In this document: piece after piece, positions 1 to 9,728 of the stretch
Position numbering within the stretch: the first letter of the stretch is position 1
Layout of the letters: every line of letters begins with the position of its first letter
Notes under the pieces: generated by a model
What the model was told of the DNA's origin: nothing
Databases searched by the model: none
The model's input: the letters and a program-made list of their open reading frames with translations, nothing else
Translations under genes and position numbers: made by a program
Origin: Paramacrobiotus metropolitanus
Lineage: Eukaryota > Tardigrada > Eutardigrada > Parachela > Macrobiotidae
DNA length: 64,000 bases
Direction of reading: 5' to 3'
Assembly (NCBI RefSeq): GCF_019649055.1
Contig: NW_026570419.1
Coordinates: 1-64,000, forward strand

Positions 1-233
1 AAACATTTTATGAATTTTAAATTGAATATTACACTATTTCTCTCAGCTTTTAATTAATGCCCGAATTATTTTCAAATTCATGGTTATTTCAGAAATGGCT
101 CGCATTTTTTTGAAATTTCTTCAAATTTAATTTTTTAACTTCTTATGAATTTAAAACAATTTCTTTGCTTTTTGTTAAGGATGCATTTAATTTCAGAATA
201 TATCTAGGATATCTATCAGTTTCCCACTCTCAG
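1..233. other. AT-rich flank, no gene seen
   Basis: AT-rich sequence left of the Polinton. I see no convincing coding region here; the short open frame starting at about 165 runs into repeat-derived sequence. Confidence 0.5.
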
Positions 234-420
234 CAGGGCGCCATGCGAGTGAAACCGAGAAACGGCCGAAAAATGCGCCGATTGGGGTGTGAGCGGGGGC
301 TCACCAGCGTTCACGCTCCGCAACGCTACGCCATCCGGATTACGTGTCTGGCTGACGGCTATAGCCGTTCATTGTGTTCTGTTTAGTGTGCGGCGCATAG
401 CGCACGTGCGAGACAGCTGA
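234..420 (-). repeat. Diverged copy of a tRNA-derived repeat
   Basis: The stretch from the AGCAGGGCGC near 234 through the GCGCCGAT near 270-285 matches the reverse complement of the repeat at 24138-24315, including the shared run GAAACCGAGAAACGG. The tRNA-like half is much more diverged than in the other two copies. Outer limits are approximate. Confidence 0.55.
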
Positions 421-495
421 ATGCGGCTCCTCACTCAGAGTTGTTCAGTGTTGATTCAGTCGCCGCCGCTAGTCTACCGTCTACCGTCTACCGTC

Positions 496-674
496 AGATA
501 TGCCGCTAGTCTACCGTCAACTCGGTTTCGATCCGGTTCGGCTCGGTTTCGGTCCGGTTTTCAGTCGAACCGGTTTTGAGCCGATTGAACCGGTTTAGAG
601 CCGAACTGAATTCACCTTTCTTTTGTTTATTTTTCCCCACCCTCTTTTTTTTGTATGAACATGAATGAACATGA
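496..674 (+). repeat. Left terminal inverted repeat of the Polinton
   Basis: It begins AGATATGCCGCTAGTC and matches the reverse complement of 21069-21244 with a few substitutions and a three-base difference in a T run. The outer half is dense in CCGGTT/AACCGG motifs in both orientations. Directly outside lie three tandem CTACCGT units (about 473-495) that resemble internal TIR sequence. Confidence 0.95.
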
Positions 675-695
675 TAGCAGATTTATTCATGATAT

Positions 696-1260
696 TTACA
701 AGTGAAAAAATAAATTATCAGGAACATTGGTAGCCGGGCAGTTGCGCTTCTTACATATGTGATCCCAACGCGGATCAGAGAGAGGCTCAAAATTTCTTAG
801 TTCACATTCGCAGTAATAACATTGAACACAGTCTACTAAACCAAAATGAAAAAATCCATTTCCAGCTAATTCCATGGGTGAGGGTTTGAGATGTGGCCAA
901 CTTTTGAACGACTCCAAACGCGATCCTAAAGTGCTGTAGTTGACGAAATCTTCAATTTCGCGATCGGTTAGGGTGTTGCTGGCGTGTTCGGCAAGTTTGT
1001 CGGCTAGCGTAATACTGTTGTTATAGCCGTCACACAGTTCAAACCACGCCGATGGTATATTTTTGAGATCGTGCCAAGCTCCGGCAATAGCGCCCGCCAG
1101 GGTTGCGATTCCGTCCGTACATCCACCAACACGTAGTGTAAGTGCATGGATGCTTCAAAAGCATTTTTAGGCGATAGATCGGCTCCTTTGATCACGCAGT
1201 AAATAGCCATAGGTACAGCTTGCAGTCCCGAGGAATCATTGCCAAGGGCTTTCACCACAA
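696..1260 (-). pseudogene. ARH3-like C-terminal part fused to a BIR domain
   Basis: From about 1160 down to 696 a single frame first gives the C-terminal helices of an ADP-ribosylglycohydrolase (GGCTDGIATLAGAIAGAW, then an IPSAW motif) and continues without a stop into a BIR domain. The BIR has RLESFKSWP, GFFHFG, and zinc ligands spaced exactly CX2C-X16-H-X6-C. The preceding ARH strand (GNDSSGLQAVPMAIYC, up to 1258) is in the next frame, so one base has been lost or gained near 1150. In active ARH3 the GG-DTDT signature binds magnesium; here it reads GG-CTDG, so one aspartate and the threonine are gone. I infer a non-catalytic ARH-fold domain. The upstream continuation is the ARH segment of the ORF ending at 1236. 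Confidence 0.75.
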
Positions 1261-2024
1261 CACTTGTCTTGAGACAGTAGAGTTTTTATGTGCACTAATT
1301 TTGATTGATACAGCTGAAGGCTAACGCCTGAGTCACACAAAGTGATCAGCATGTCCATAAACTGTGCGGGAGTAAAGTTGGGATATTGTAATGCTACGGC
1401 AATAGCGTAGGCTTGAAGCTCACATGCCCCGTAAGCTTCGATCGTAGGATGTGTAAGTTCGGCGACGTCACGTACGTTGCGGAGCATTACTTCTGTCTGA
1501 TGTTTGAAGTAGAGTGGATATGCTGAAATCCACGCAGCAGCACCGTATCCTTTTTGGTATACACGTGGTACGATTTTATTCGGCAATGTGTCAAGGGATT
1601 CATAATTGCTCCACTTCCAGTGATGTATTATATCTTTTAGTTTTCCAGTGTCTTTTATAGCGTCTATCGCGCGTTGACGTTTCGTGGTTTTGATCATTCT
1701 GTTTCGACGACGACCCTTAATACCCGACCCCTGTTGTTGAGTTGTGTTGCGTAATTTCTCGCTAACACGCTCAACAGCTTTATCGATTACAGATTCCACA
1801 GCCTTTCTAGCCATTGTTTTCATGTGAGGTTGTGCAGTGGCAATTGAATTGTTTATATGCGGTGCAGCTTTGCTGAACAAACCCTTTGCAAAGCCAATTA
1901 CACGACCCCAGAAACTACCACCTTTCATGGGTGCGCCACGATAATATGGCATACCAAACTCATGCTGCTTGGTAAAGATCTGGGTGTAGCGGTGCTCGTC
2001 AAATTTTAACTCTTGTAGAACCAT
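1236..2024 (-). CDS. Chimeric ORF: pVI-like capsid protein joined to ARH3-like middle domain
   Basis: Residues 1 to about 135 look like the Polinton pVI-type minor capsid protein: a GMPYYRG stretch, an amphipathic helix (GGSFWGRVIGFAKGLF), and a basic GSGIKGRRR segment. Residues from about 136 on look like the central part of an ARH3-like ADP-ribosylglycohydrolase (KGYGAAAW, VAELTHPTIEAYG, ELQAYAIAVAL). The domains have no functional relation and the frame is unbroken across the joint near 1620. The remaining ARH N-terminus sits at 7611-7910 on the other strand, so I read this as an inversion breakpoint, not a working fusion. The penton-like gene lies just upstream, as expected for a late capsid cluster. 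Confidence 0.75.
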   Translation of the reverse strand: MVLQELKFDEHRYTQIFTKQHEFGMPYYRGAPMKGGSFWGRVIGFAKGLFSKAAPHINNSIATAQPHMKTMARKAVESVIDKAVERVSEKLRNTTQQQGSGIKGRRRNRMIKTTKRQRAIDAIKDTGKLKDIIHHWKWSNYESLDTLPNKIVPRVYQKGYGAAAWISAYPLYFKHQTEVMLRNVRDVAELTHPTIEAYGACELQAYAIAVALQYPNFTPAQFMDMLITLCDSGVSLQLYQSKLVHIKTLLSQDKCCGESPWQ

Positions 2025-2099
2025 TTTTAAAGCTTCTTTGGTCGAAAGTGAAGTTTAATTACTGATGTACCGGGATGAAAGAGTACTTCTTTCCCTAAA

Positions 2100-2750
2100 T
2101 CATCGCGCTATTTCTATGGTTTGAAATGTATGGTAGGCTAACGGCATATAATGCGGATTCTCGAAACGAATTACTGTCCCTCGAAATGAATTCGCTTGAG
2201 TTGATAAGGTGCGTAGTAAAGGTACCATCGAATCGCCTACCAACCCATGTGTAATCACGTCACAATACACGTGAACGAGACGATTATGTTGTCCCGGATA
2301 TAACATATGAGTCAGAGCATCTCTGTTGTTATATGTGTACTGGTGCAGTATGCCTAGACGCGCGTATTCGGAGCCCGTAAAAGTTAAAGCGAGGCCTGGT
2401 GCAATGTTTAACTAAGCTGCTTGACGATTGACCATTATTTGACCAAAGGTTTTCGAGTCCCTATCCTCTACGTCTTTCCTCAACAGTTTGTTAACTGTAT
2501 GAAGTAAATGATTTTCATCCTCAAAAGCATGTACATCGAGAAATCTAGTAAATCTAGTTGGTAGACCGTCACACGAAACAGTTAATGGCTAACCCAGTAT
2601 TAAACTTTATCCGCATAGGGGGAAGAATAATTCTGAAAGACCAACTTCCCACGCACCGTATAAATCTATAGGTCTAGCGAGAAGCGTTGTAAATTTACCA
2701 GGGCTTTTTTCAGAGTATAAGCCCTCTGACGCCGAAGACGGCAACGTCAT
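2100..2750 (-). pseudogene. Polinton minor capsid (penton-like) protein, broken
   Basis: The ATG at 2750 opens a frame with the typical N-terminal theme (YGAWEVGLSELFFP) that shifts and stops at 2607. The C-terminal third (2306-2100) is open and carries the characteristic pattern LYPGQHNR, VGDSMVPLL, then FENPHYMPL and QTIEIAR. The middle holds stops and frame changes. This is the penton homologue usually encoded beside the pVI-like and major capsid genes; here the pVI-like ORF follows at once. Confidence 0.75.
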
Positions 2751-2758
2751 GTAAAAAC

Positions 2759-3844
2759 TCATTTCAAATCTTCTTTGTTTTCCCAAGAGTCATAAGCTGG
2801 ACCGTATTCATACCAACGTACTAAGTATTGTACTTCCCCTTTATGTCTCCTTTCGCTTAATATCCTGGAGATCCTATGATATGGCTTATCTTCCATTGTG
2901 ACTTTAGATAACTCTTCCGGATAAAACTTACCATCCACGGGCTCGCCAGCTAAATCTTCGACACTGTAAAGGTAATGGCTTCCACTCCGTGTAGTATGAG
3001 TTATTTTTAAAGATTTCTTCTGTGAAACGAGTCCCGTACCCTTTCTCAAAAGTCTGTTTCTTTCTTGCCAAACGTACATGATCGCCAACAGCAAATGTTG
3101 GTTTTGAATTTTTCTTATCTTTCTGTTGATCAATTATCTTCTGGAGAATTTGCTCAGCTTCCTCAGGCCCTACATCTTTAGGGGCTATACCTGTAGCAGA
3201 GTGTTTTGTAGAGTTGTAAGCGGATAAAATCTTAGGAAGGACATCAATGAACCGATAGGTGTTGTTTTCGGTCATGAACACATATAACCGCTCTTCGATT
3301 TTGCGATCTAGACGTTCAACCATCGCACATTTTACGTCATCGTTGTTCGTTGTAAAATTGTAACGTTACACCCTTCAAAAAACTTACGCATGTCTTTACT
3401 AACAAATTCCTTACCATTATCGCTTTGAACACGTAATGGAGGATTATCACTCTTGTATATTTTTAAAAGCGCTTCGCAAATATCAGCTGGTCGTTTTAAT
3501 TTAACCGGCTCAGCCCATGCATAACGAGAAAAGCAGTCGATGCACATAAGAATATACTTAAAGCCATCGTTATAACTTGCAAAGTTCTGAAAGTCCACAA
3601 GATCAATTTGAAGTTGGTCGCCCACATTAACAAAAATAATCTTTCGACGCTTAAACTTAGAGCGGAAGGGTTTGTGTTGTGTATATGCATCTTTGGTTTC
3701 TAAGTAAGCTTTAACTTGCTTTCGTGTATATCCATGTTTTCTAGCTTCTTTGTACAAGCGGTCTATACCACCTAAACTGCCTTGAAAAGCAGGATTCAAA
3801 TACAAATCATCTAAAGTGGGCTTCATCATGTGTAGGAGAGCCAC
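2759..3844 (-). pseudogene. Polinton DDE integrase with chromodomain, frameshifted
   Basis: This is the retroviral-type integrase used by Polintons for insertion. Three overlapping frames are needed: 3844-3332 (start region plus the first two catalytic aspartates in QIDLVDF and VQSDNGKEF), 3323-2928 (the catalytic glutamate in AMVERLDRK, then a DHVRLARKK SH3-like segment), and 3133-2759 (chromodomain: YHRISRILSE, VRWYEYGPAYDSWE). Frameshifts lie near 3330 and near 3010. The likely start is the double ATG near 3829, not the upstream GTG. All three D-D-E residues survive, but no single frame encodes them. Confidence 0.9.
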
Positions 3845-3912
3845 CCGCCTCTTTTTATACCCCCCTTGTGTCTTTTAGCCGGAGGTTCTGAAGTTTTATT
3901 ACGTTTCCTCAA

Positions 3913-4919
3913 TCAGGTTTTGGCCTGACTTGAACTTTCAGGATTATATGTTAGAGCTTTTAACGCCACTGCATCGGTAATAGCTGTCTGCTCTTTCCCA
4001 CTGGCTTCGATCGCTAACCTGTGAGAACCAGTGGCAATTGCTGTCCTTTGCTTAGGTTTTGGTGTGATTTTTTAGAGCTTGTTGGACGTTTTCGGCTTAA
4101 TTGCCACGGTTTTTGAACCTTCAATAGCAAGTTGCTGATCTTTTTCCTTTCGACGGAGCATGTTTACAGTTTTCGGTTTGACGGCCACCGCTTTTGACCC
4201 TTCAATAGCTAGCTGGTTATTTTCTAAAGCCGGAACAGCGCCACTGTCAGGTATTTGATATTCTAACACACCATCAACTGGAAATTCAACTATCGGAACA
4301 CTAGGTGGAGTAGGAGCGTATTCTATAGCATCTTTTAAAGTGGTATCGGATTTTGGAATGCGTCTTATATGGACTTTTTTAACCAAAGGTGGTTTTTTCG
4401 GCTTCCTATAAACGTGTTTAACCACAGCTTTGCTTGGAACAAATTGTATTTGCGGCTCACCGGGTACTTGTACAAATTGCACAGCTGGTTGGGATGACAC
4501 CTCAACAACCTTAACTACGGGATCGGACTGGATGTACTCAACTAAAGGTGGAGCTGTTGCTTAATTACCCTGTTCATGAAATGTCGGAACAGCCTGGACA
4601 GCTTGATTGGTTATGTTTGGACCTGCTTTAGTATATTGATCTTTAAGAACACCCGTAGAGAGCTTGTACACTTTTATCAATCATTGTGGGCAATAGATTG
4701 GGAACCACTGTCGGTTCAACTTGCACTGCTTCCAATATTGGAGCCGCGACTTATCCGTATTGTTTAAACGCTGGTACTCAAAAGCGACCTTGGCCATGAG
4801 CTGTTGTGTAATTTCATGACCAATCTCTTGAGCTTTTTTCCAGGCAGTCGGCGCGGGAACACCTTCCCGAGCTTTTGTTTTAAAAATTCGGTTTCGGGGA
4901 CTAAAACGTACGTCTTCAT
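3913..4919 (-). pseudogene. Polinton late protein with C-terminal repeats, unknown function
   Basis: The ATG at 4919 (MKTYVLVPE) overlaps the end of the preceding gene. The frame shifts soon after; an alternative frame (AWKKAQEIGHEI onward) carries the continuation. A Pro/Val-rich middle (4500-4210) leads to imperfect repeats of LAIEGSK-VA-KPKT. A third, weaker repeat (LAIEAS) lies beyond an in-frame stop at 4072 and ends at 3913. Polintons often have an uncharacterised gene here, between integrase and ATPase; I know no function for it. Confidence 0.55.
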
Positions 4920-5236
4920 TTTGCTAGAAAAGTGGAAACTAAAGTACTTAAAACAGGTAGCAAAATGTTGAGAAATCCACCTTTTTGTTGTAATATTTTA
5001 CGTTTCTTTGATCGGTCTGTACTGCGGTCAGTTAGACGCTTGATTGTTGAAGAATGTTTTCGAGCCCGAGCTAAATCAACTTTGCTAAGACCGGTGGGTT
5101 GCTTAACTAGGTTTAAGCAGGCTTCTTCGATTGCGCTTATTTGTTGCTTAGTTGCCAGCTGGAAAAGGCTTCTTCTCTAACGTGGTGTCAGCAGCTTTAA
5201 CGCTTCAATAAGTCGAAAAATTTCTTCTGGTTTCAT
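4916..5236 (-). pseudogene. Small basic Polinton protein with hydrophobic C-terminus
   Basis: About 106 codons from ATG 5236 to TGA 4916, in one frame except for a single TAG at codon 20 (5179-5177). The N-terminal half is helical; it is followed by a Lys/Arg-rich stretch (RSKKRKILQQKGG) and a hydrophobic tail (LLPVLSTLVSTFL). Its stop overlaps the next gene's ATG (ATGA), which suggests translational coupling. Similar basic-plus-hydrophobic-tail proteins lie next to the ATPase in other Polintons. DNA or membrane binding is only an inference. Confidence 0.6.
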
Positions 5237-5256
5237 TTTTCTACATATATTCGTCT

Positions 5257-5890
5257 TTACTCAAACACATGCGACTGAAGGCGAACATCGTCTGGAGCTT
5301 CGGGTCTAAGATTTATCAGTAAATATCCAAAAGGTTCCTTTATAGCCTTTCGGTAGGCCTCCAGCATATGTGGCACACCTAACTGACGTGCAAGTGTTTT
5401 AACTTGCTGAACATCGCGAACTGATTTAAAAATTACCAAGTACTGAGAATTCAAAGCAATGTCACGCATGCTCCTTCCTTGTTTGTATAAGTTTTGAGAA
5501 ATGAAAATTACAGAAACATTTTTGTGATGAACGTCACGAGTAAAAATCGTCGAACACTTTGGTGTTCCAGCAATTTCTTCCATTAAATCATCTAACATTA
5601 GCAGACTCGGAACGTCTTTGTCAAAAAAATTTTCATCTTCTAAGATGGGTCTAAGCCCCTGGTTAAGTTCAATATTTTTATCAAAACCCTGGAAGGCATT
5701 TTGCCACGTACCGTAAGCATATACTATTCTTACTGGTGGTGGATTAAAGCTTTCCGTAAGACTTTGCAAAAGTTTCATTGTAAAAGTCGATTTTTCCGAC
5801 ATCGTTGGCCCAGAAATGTAAATGGTGCACGGAGTTTTAAAGCGAAAATTAAAACTCAGTTTTTCGATTTTAAATTTCTCCTGACTTTAA
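5257..5890 (-). pseudogene. FtsK/HerA-type genome-packaging ATPase (A32-like)
   Basis: The frame is open from about 5887 to 5257 with no ATG before the Walker A region. It contains FRFKTPCTIYISGPT, then Walker B (SLLMLDDLMEE), the sensor-like FISQNLY and a C-terminal EPFGYLLINL, in the usual order for the Polinton ATPase that pumps DNA into capsids. The P-loop reads GPTMSEKS: the glycine normally before the lysine is glutamate, which should cripple nucleotide binding. The missing start and this change suggest it is inactive. It is co-oriented with its late-gene neighbours. Confidence 0.85.
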
Positions 5891-5967
5891 GTGTTCGTTA
5901 GTCTGCTAACTATCGAACACTTCAAAAGATATTCGATCACAAAAACTCTCAAATGGTGTTTCTGGAA

Positions 5968-6540
5968 TTATTTGATTTCTCGTTTTTTCGACACCGAAGT
6001 GGTGTAATTTTCAACGAGGTTTTTAATTTGTTCAATTGTGCATTGAATCTGCAACAGTGATCTCGCTCCCAGAATTACGCACTTTCAGTATGGAAAACGT
6101 TAACGGTAGTTTTCAATAATGGGAACCGTAGTTTGATGGCGGGAAAAAGCTCAGGTTCATAGAAGAATGCGATACCCGTTGGCTTTTGTTTTAAAATTTG
6201 GCTATACAGCTTGTCAGATTTATTATTTCACTGTAAGCGTACGTACAGACTATATTTGCCACAAAGCGCTCCTTAATAGTAACGTCGATACAATTTACAA
6301 TCAACATTCGCAAATACTGTTCTAACAGCCCATTCGATTCTTCAACGGACTTACCACCTATTACGATTGCCTTGCCTTTTGGAAAATCTGGCAGAATGTA
6401 TGTGACTGCCCTATTAGTCTAATGTTGACTGCGTTAAAATTTTTCACCTTCGTAGCATGTTTCCCGAAAAGTTCTAGTACTTGCTGAAGATCAACTTCCT
6501 CGTTGAACTGCACCGCCAGAATAACGTTGTGGATTTCCAT
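5968..6540 (-). pseudogene. TATA-binding-protein-like gene, frameshifted
   Basis: TBP is a saddle of two homologous halves that binds the TATA box. The first half starts at ATG 6540 (MEIHNVILAVQF) with VDLQQVLELFGKHA and NFNAVNIRL, then shifts frame near 6425 into a strand ending GKAIVIGGKSVEESN. The second half follows (NCIDVTIKERFVANIV), shifts again near 6210, and gives GIAFFYEPELFPAI, close to the very conserved YEPELFPG element of eukaryotic TBP. Near 6070 a third change leads into ILGARSLLQ and a helix ending at 5968. Order and spacing follow the TBP fold throughout. I identify it from motif order, not from a search; ancestral function in element transcription is inferred. Confidence 0.7.
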
Positions 6541-6718
6541 GACTGAACGCATTACTTGCAACAGTGTCAGCAGGAAGGCTTTATATACTTCACTGCTGAG
6601 ACTGTCGCAAATAACGGCGTTTTTCAGCTTTTTTTTCGCATAAAAAGGGAGTTAACACGTAATAAACAAGAATAACAACAACAACAACAATTTTAAAATG
6701 TTAAAAACAAAAGCGCAG

Positions 6719-7279
6719 TTAAACAATAAGGGCTTGCGCTTTAAAACTATCGTCCAGGATTCGGGCCACATCAATGAATCCCATGTATGGCAGTTGAACA
6801 GAGCGCCTTGGTTGAGAAAACCTGATCGTACGCCCGTACTTCTCGTGCACCTTCAGAGTCAACTCCAGGCAGGTGGGGCCATCGAATTTCATTTTCTCCT
6901 GTTTGCCTTCGGATGCTGCGTGATCCAGCGTGTCTTTCAGATGTCCATTCTTCAAGATCTTCAGTAGTTCGGTAATTTCATTGTATCCGAATCGGATCCC
7001 TTTATTCCATGCTTTACGCAAGCCCTCAGCATTCGCATTCGCTTCGAACACAAGAAATGCCCGTACTTCTTTAGCATTCCAGAACAGACTTACCACACTA
7101 TTGACTTTGTATACAGTGTAGCCGTCATGATCGCCAACAACATCCAAAATACGTGCGAAATCCATTTTTGCTCTCGTGATATTATGATAATAGAACTTGC
7201 TCTCAACTTTTTGCAGAATGATTTGGAAAAGCCAAGCCGCGTCGGTTTTACACTCGCGGATTGTTTCCAAAGAAGCCAA
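6719..7279 (-). CDS. Intact unknown Polinton protein
   Basis: 186 codons without a break in an element where most genes are broken. No ATG exists at the 5' end of the open frame, which also continues somewhat upstream of 7279. The first in-frame ATG (MDFARILDV, 7165) would give 149 residues. Visible features are WNAKEVRAFLVFEANANAEG, an amphipathic central helix (ITELLKILKNGHLKD) and a C-terminal MGFIDVARIL. No transmembrane segment or zinc motif is seen. I do not recognise the family. Confidence 0.55.
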   Translation of the reverse strand: MASLETIRECKTDAAWLFQIILQKVESKFYYHNITRAKMDFARILDVVGDHDGYTVYKVNSVVSLFWNAKEVRAFLVFEANANAEGLRKAWNKGIRFGYNEITELLKILKNGHLKDTLDHAASEGKQEKMKFDGPTCLELTLKVHEKYGRTIRFSQPRRSVQLPYMGFIDVARILDDSFKAQALIV

Positions 7280-7610
7280 AGTCGCAACCCATTGGGTGTA
7301 AATTCTCGCATAACCCCGCCTTTTTCACACATACGTCACTGGCAAACTGGAAAAAGTTTACTATGTCGATGATTGGTCGGAAAATCGAAAAAAACTACAC
7401 CCTCATACGCTGCGTAACCATACTGATTGGTCAAACAGCCTGTGACGTACCTCGAAAAATCAAAAAAATATTTGGAAATAAGCGTTGTGATTGGTCCAAA
7501 ATTAAACTAGGGGCTAACTGTTTTTCTGACCATATTTTGCTGACCGTTTTTCTGACCTGACCGTTTTTCTGAGCTGGAGTTGCGTTAAACAATTATCATT
7601 TGCAAAGAAA

Positions 7611-7910
7611 ATGGAGAAAGATCAATTTCGCGGTTGCTTAGCCGGCGGCCTACTCGGGGAGTGCTTGTGCGCTCCTTTGAAGGCAAACAATGGTATTGTC
7701 CATAAGGTAGCGCAAATGTTTGTTGACACTCGAGATTACCGCTCTCATCGTGAAAAAACTGTATTAACAAACGCGCTTGGTAACGCATTGTTAAACGACG
7801 GTGGTTATGATACAGCGAGTGCCGCTCGTGCATGCGTTGACGCATATTACAATGCACACCCCGTCATACGTTCGGCTTTTCAAACTGTAACGATGGCTCT
7901 TATTGAAGCT
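7611..7910 (+). pseudogene. ARH3-like N-terminal fragment, in frame with the capsid gene
   Basis: The ATG at 7611 opens with the ADP-ribosylglycohydrolase N-terminal signature (FRGCLAGGLLGECLCAP), then a helix NALGNALLNDGGYD and DAYYNAHP. In active ARH enzymes the first motif ends GDA.GA and a later TDDT binds magnesium; here they read GECLCA and REKT. Metal binding therefore looks lost at this end too, in agreement with the C-terminal fragment at 950-1160. Homology stops near residue 100 and the same frame enters the major capsid protein. The rest of this ARH lies at 1625-950 on minus. Confidence 0.72.
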
Positions 7911-9238
7911 GGCTCAGAACCCTCCATGCTGTTGGAAAGTCATTTGTTCTGTCTTCCAGCGACGCTTACGGAAAGGTGGAATACACATGACTATGACTTT
8001 GGGCCGTCTCAAGCCGTGACCGACGATTCAAACGATATTGTATTTACTATTTCACCTTGTCAAACCGAGCTTATCAGTTTAGCTGACATTAGGTTTTCAT
8101 GTGATTTACACGTTACTAACTTTTCTGGTGCTGTTCCAACAGACAAAGACTGTCTTGCCCCGATTAACAATATTTTACATAGTTTATTCCAGTCAGTTAC
8201 GGTTTCACTGGGTGGTCGCAATATAACCGATAACAGTCCATTGTACCACATTCGAGCGTACATCGAATCCCTCTTGGGTTTTACTGTTCAGGCTCAGAAC
8301 AGTCAGTTGACCCTGTGTGGATTTGCGTTAGATACTGACCTTGACAAAGACCCGTTATACACTAATGAAATAAATGGGTCAGCAACGTTTCATAGTGAGG
8401 GAGCTGAAACGCGCAGAACATGGCTGCAGACTTTTCGGCCGTTGCAGTTGTCTGGTAAACTGCACTCGATTTGTTCCAGCAAGACCGACCGCTGATTCCT
8501 CTTGTAGAGTTGAGCATTAAACTGATACGAAACAGAGCTAATCTTTGTTTTCTTGCTGATGGTGATCTATCAGCTCCAAAAAATTTTGCTATTCGAAACC
8601 CCAAGCTAAAAGTTCGAAAGTATGAGCCTTTTCCAGACTTTTTAGCAGCCATGACAAAACAACTAGTCACAACTAATGCAAAATATTATATTGAACGGGT
8701 CCCTTTGAGACATACAACAATGCAGTCTGGACAGCAGCCATTATCCTGGACAAATATTGCTATTGGACAGTTACCCAAAGTTATGTTCTTCGCGATGTTG
8801 CCCAATCACTCATTCGTTGGCGAATTTAAATCGACACCATTCAATTTCCATCATTTCAACATATCTAATTTAAGTGCGGAAATTGATGGACAGCTTTTTC
8901 CTACGCGCGGGTATAACCAAGATTTCCAGAACGGCGCGTCAATTGAGGAATACGAAGGATTGTTAGATACTCTGGAGCGGCTGCATGAAGGCCATGGGGA
9001 ATTACCTTTTGATAGAACGGTATTTAACAAGGGTGGTTTTAATATCTTCGGGTTTGACTTCACTCGCGGCCACACGGGTAGAGGAGCATTGTCGTTGATA
9101 AGGCAGGGTAATTTAAACATCAATGTTAAATTTGCAAAACCACTACCAGAAGGTATAGTCTGTGTAGCTATGATGGTCTTTGATAATATTATTGAAATTA
9201 ACAACAATCGCCAAGTACTTTTTAACTTCGCACCATGA
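7911..9238 (+). pseudogene. Polinton major capsid protein (double jelly-roll), one frameshift
   Basis: The N-terminal jelly roll lies in the frame ending at 8495: LFCLPATLTE, VFTISPCQTE, then CLAPINNILHSLFQSVTVSL and RAYIESLLGF, the strongest MCP landmark. The remainder (8471-9238) is one frame over; a one-base loss near 8470 separates them. The second part has LPKVMFFAMLPN, a GFDFTRGH turn and the C-terminal VMMVFDN-type strand. The natural start is probably one of the Met codons between 7893 and 7926, but it has been placed in frame with an ARH fragment. The TGA overlaps the protease ATG. Confidence 0.9.
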
Positions 9239-9728
9239 ACAGCCTACAAATAGAAACCGCGCTGAAGCAAGATCCCAACGTTCGCGATATTTCTGTTGGG
9301 GTATTCGCCAGCGATACATTACCCGTAAAAGAATTTCCAGGTGCATATATATCAAATACTTAACCGTCAGGCGCGGCGGGTGAACACTGGGTAGCGTTTA
9401 CTTGTACAAAACCCAGTACGATAGAAGTTTTTGATTCAAACGGGAAAAATCCCGGAAACTATACAGATAACATTAAAAAATGGATAAATGATGACTTTGT
9501 CATAATGTCAAACACTGAACGCCAAAACACTGACAGTACTGTATGCTGTCAATATTGCATGTTTTTTGTTTTACTACGTTGCTACGGGTTTTCATATAAA
9601 GATGTCATGTCACTAAGCATAAAGGGGTGAACGATAAGTTTGTATGCAAATTCATCAACAAGTTCTTCCGACTAAGGACGGTAGTCCGTGACGCAACATT
9701 TATACGCGACCTTATAAGAAATGGTTAA
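9235..9728 (+). pseudogene. Adenovirus/Ulp1-type cysteine protease, broken
   Basis: This is the maturation protease of Polinton capsids. The ATG at 9235 overlaps the MCP stop. One in-frame TAA sits near 9361, just before the catalytic histidine in GEHWVAF. FDSNG and the cysteine region STVCCQYCMFF follow in the same frame. After YKDVMSLS the frame changes near 9625, and the C-terminal helix (NDKFVCKFINKFFRL) ends at 9728. The triad region is visible, but the protein is interrupted twice. Confidence 0.85.
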
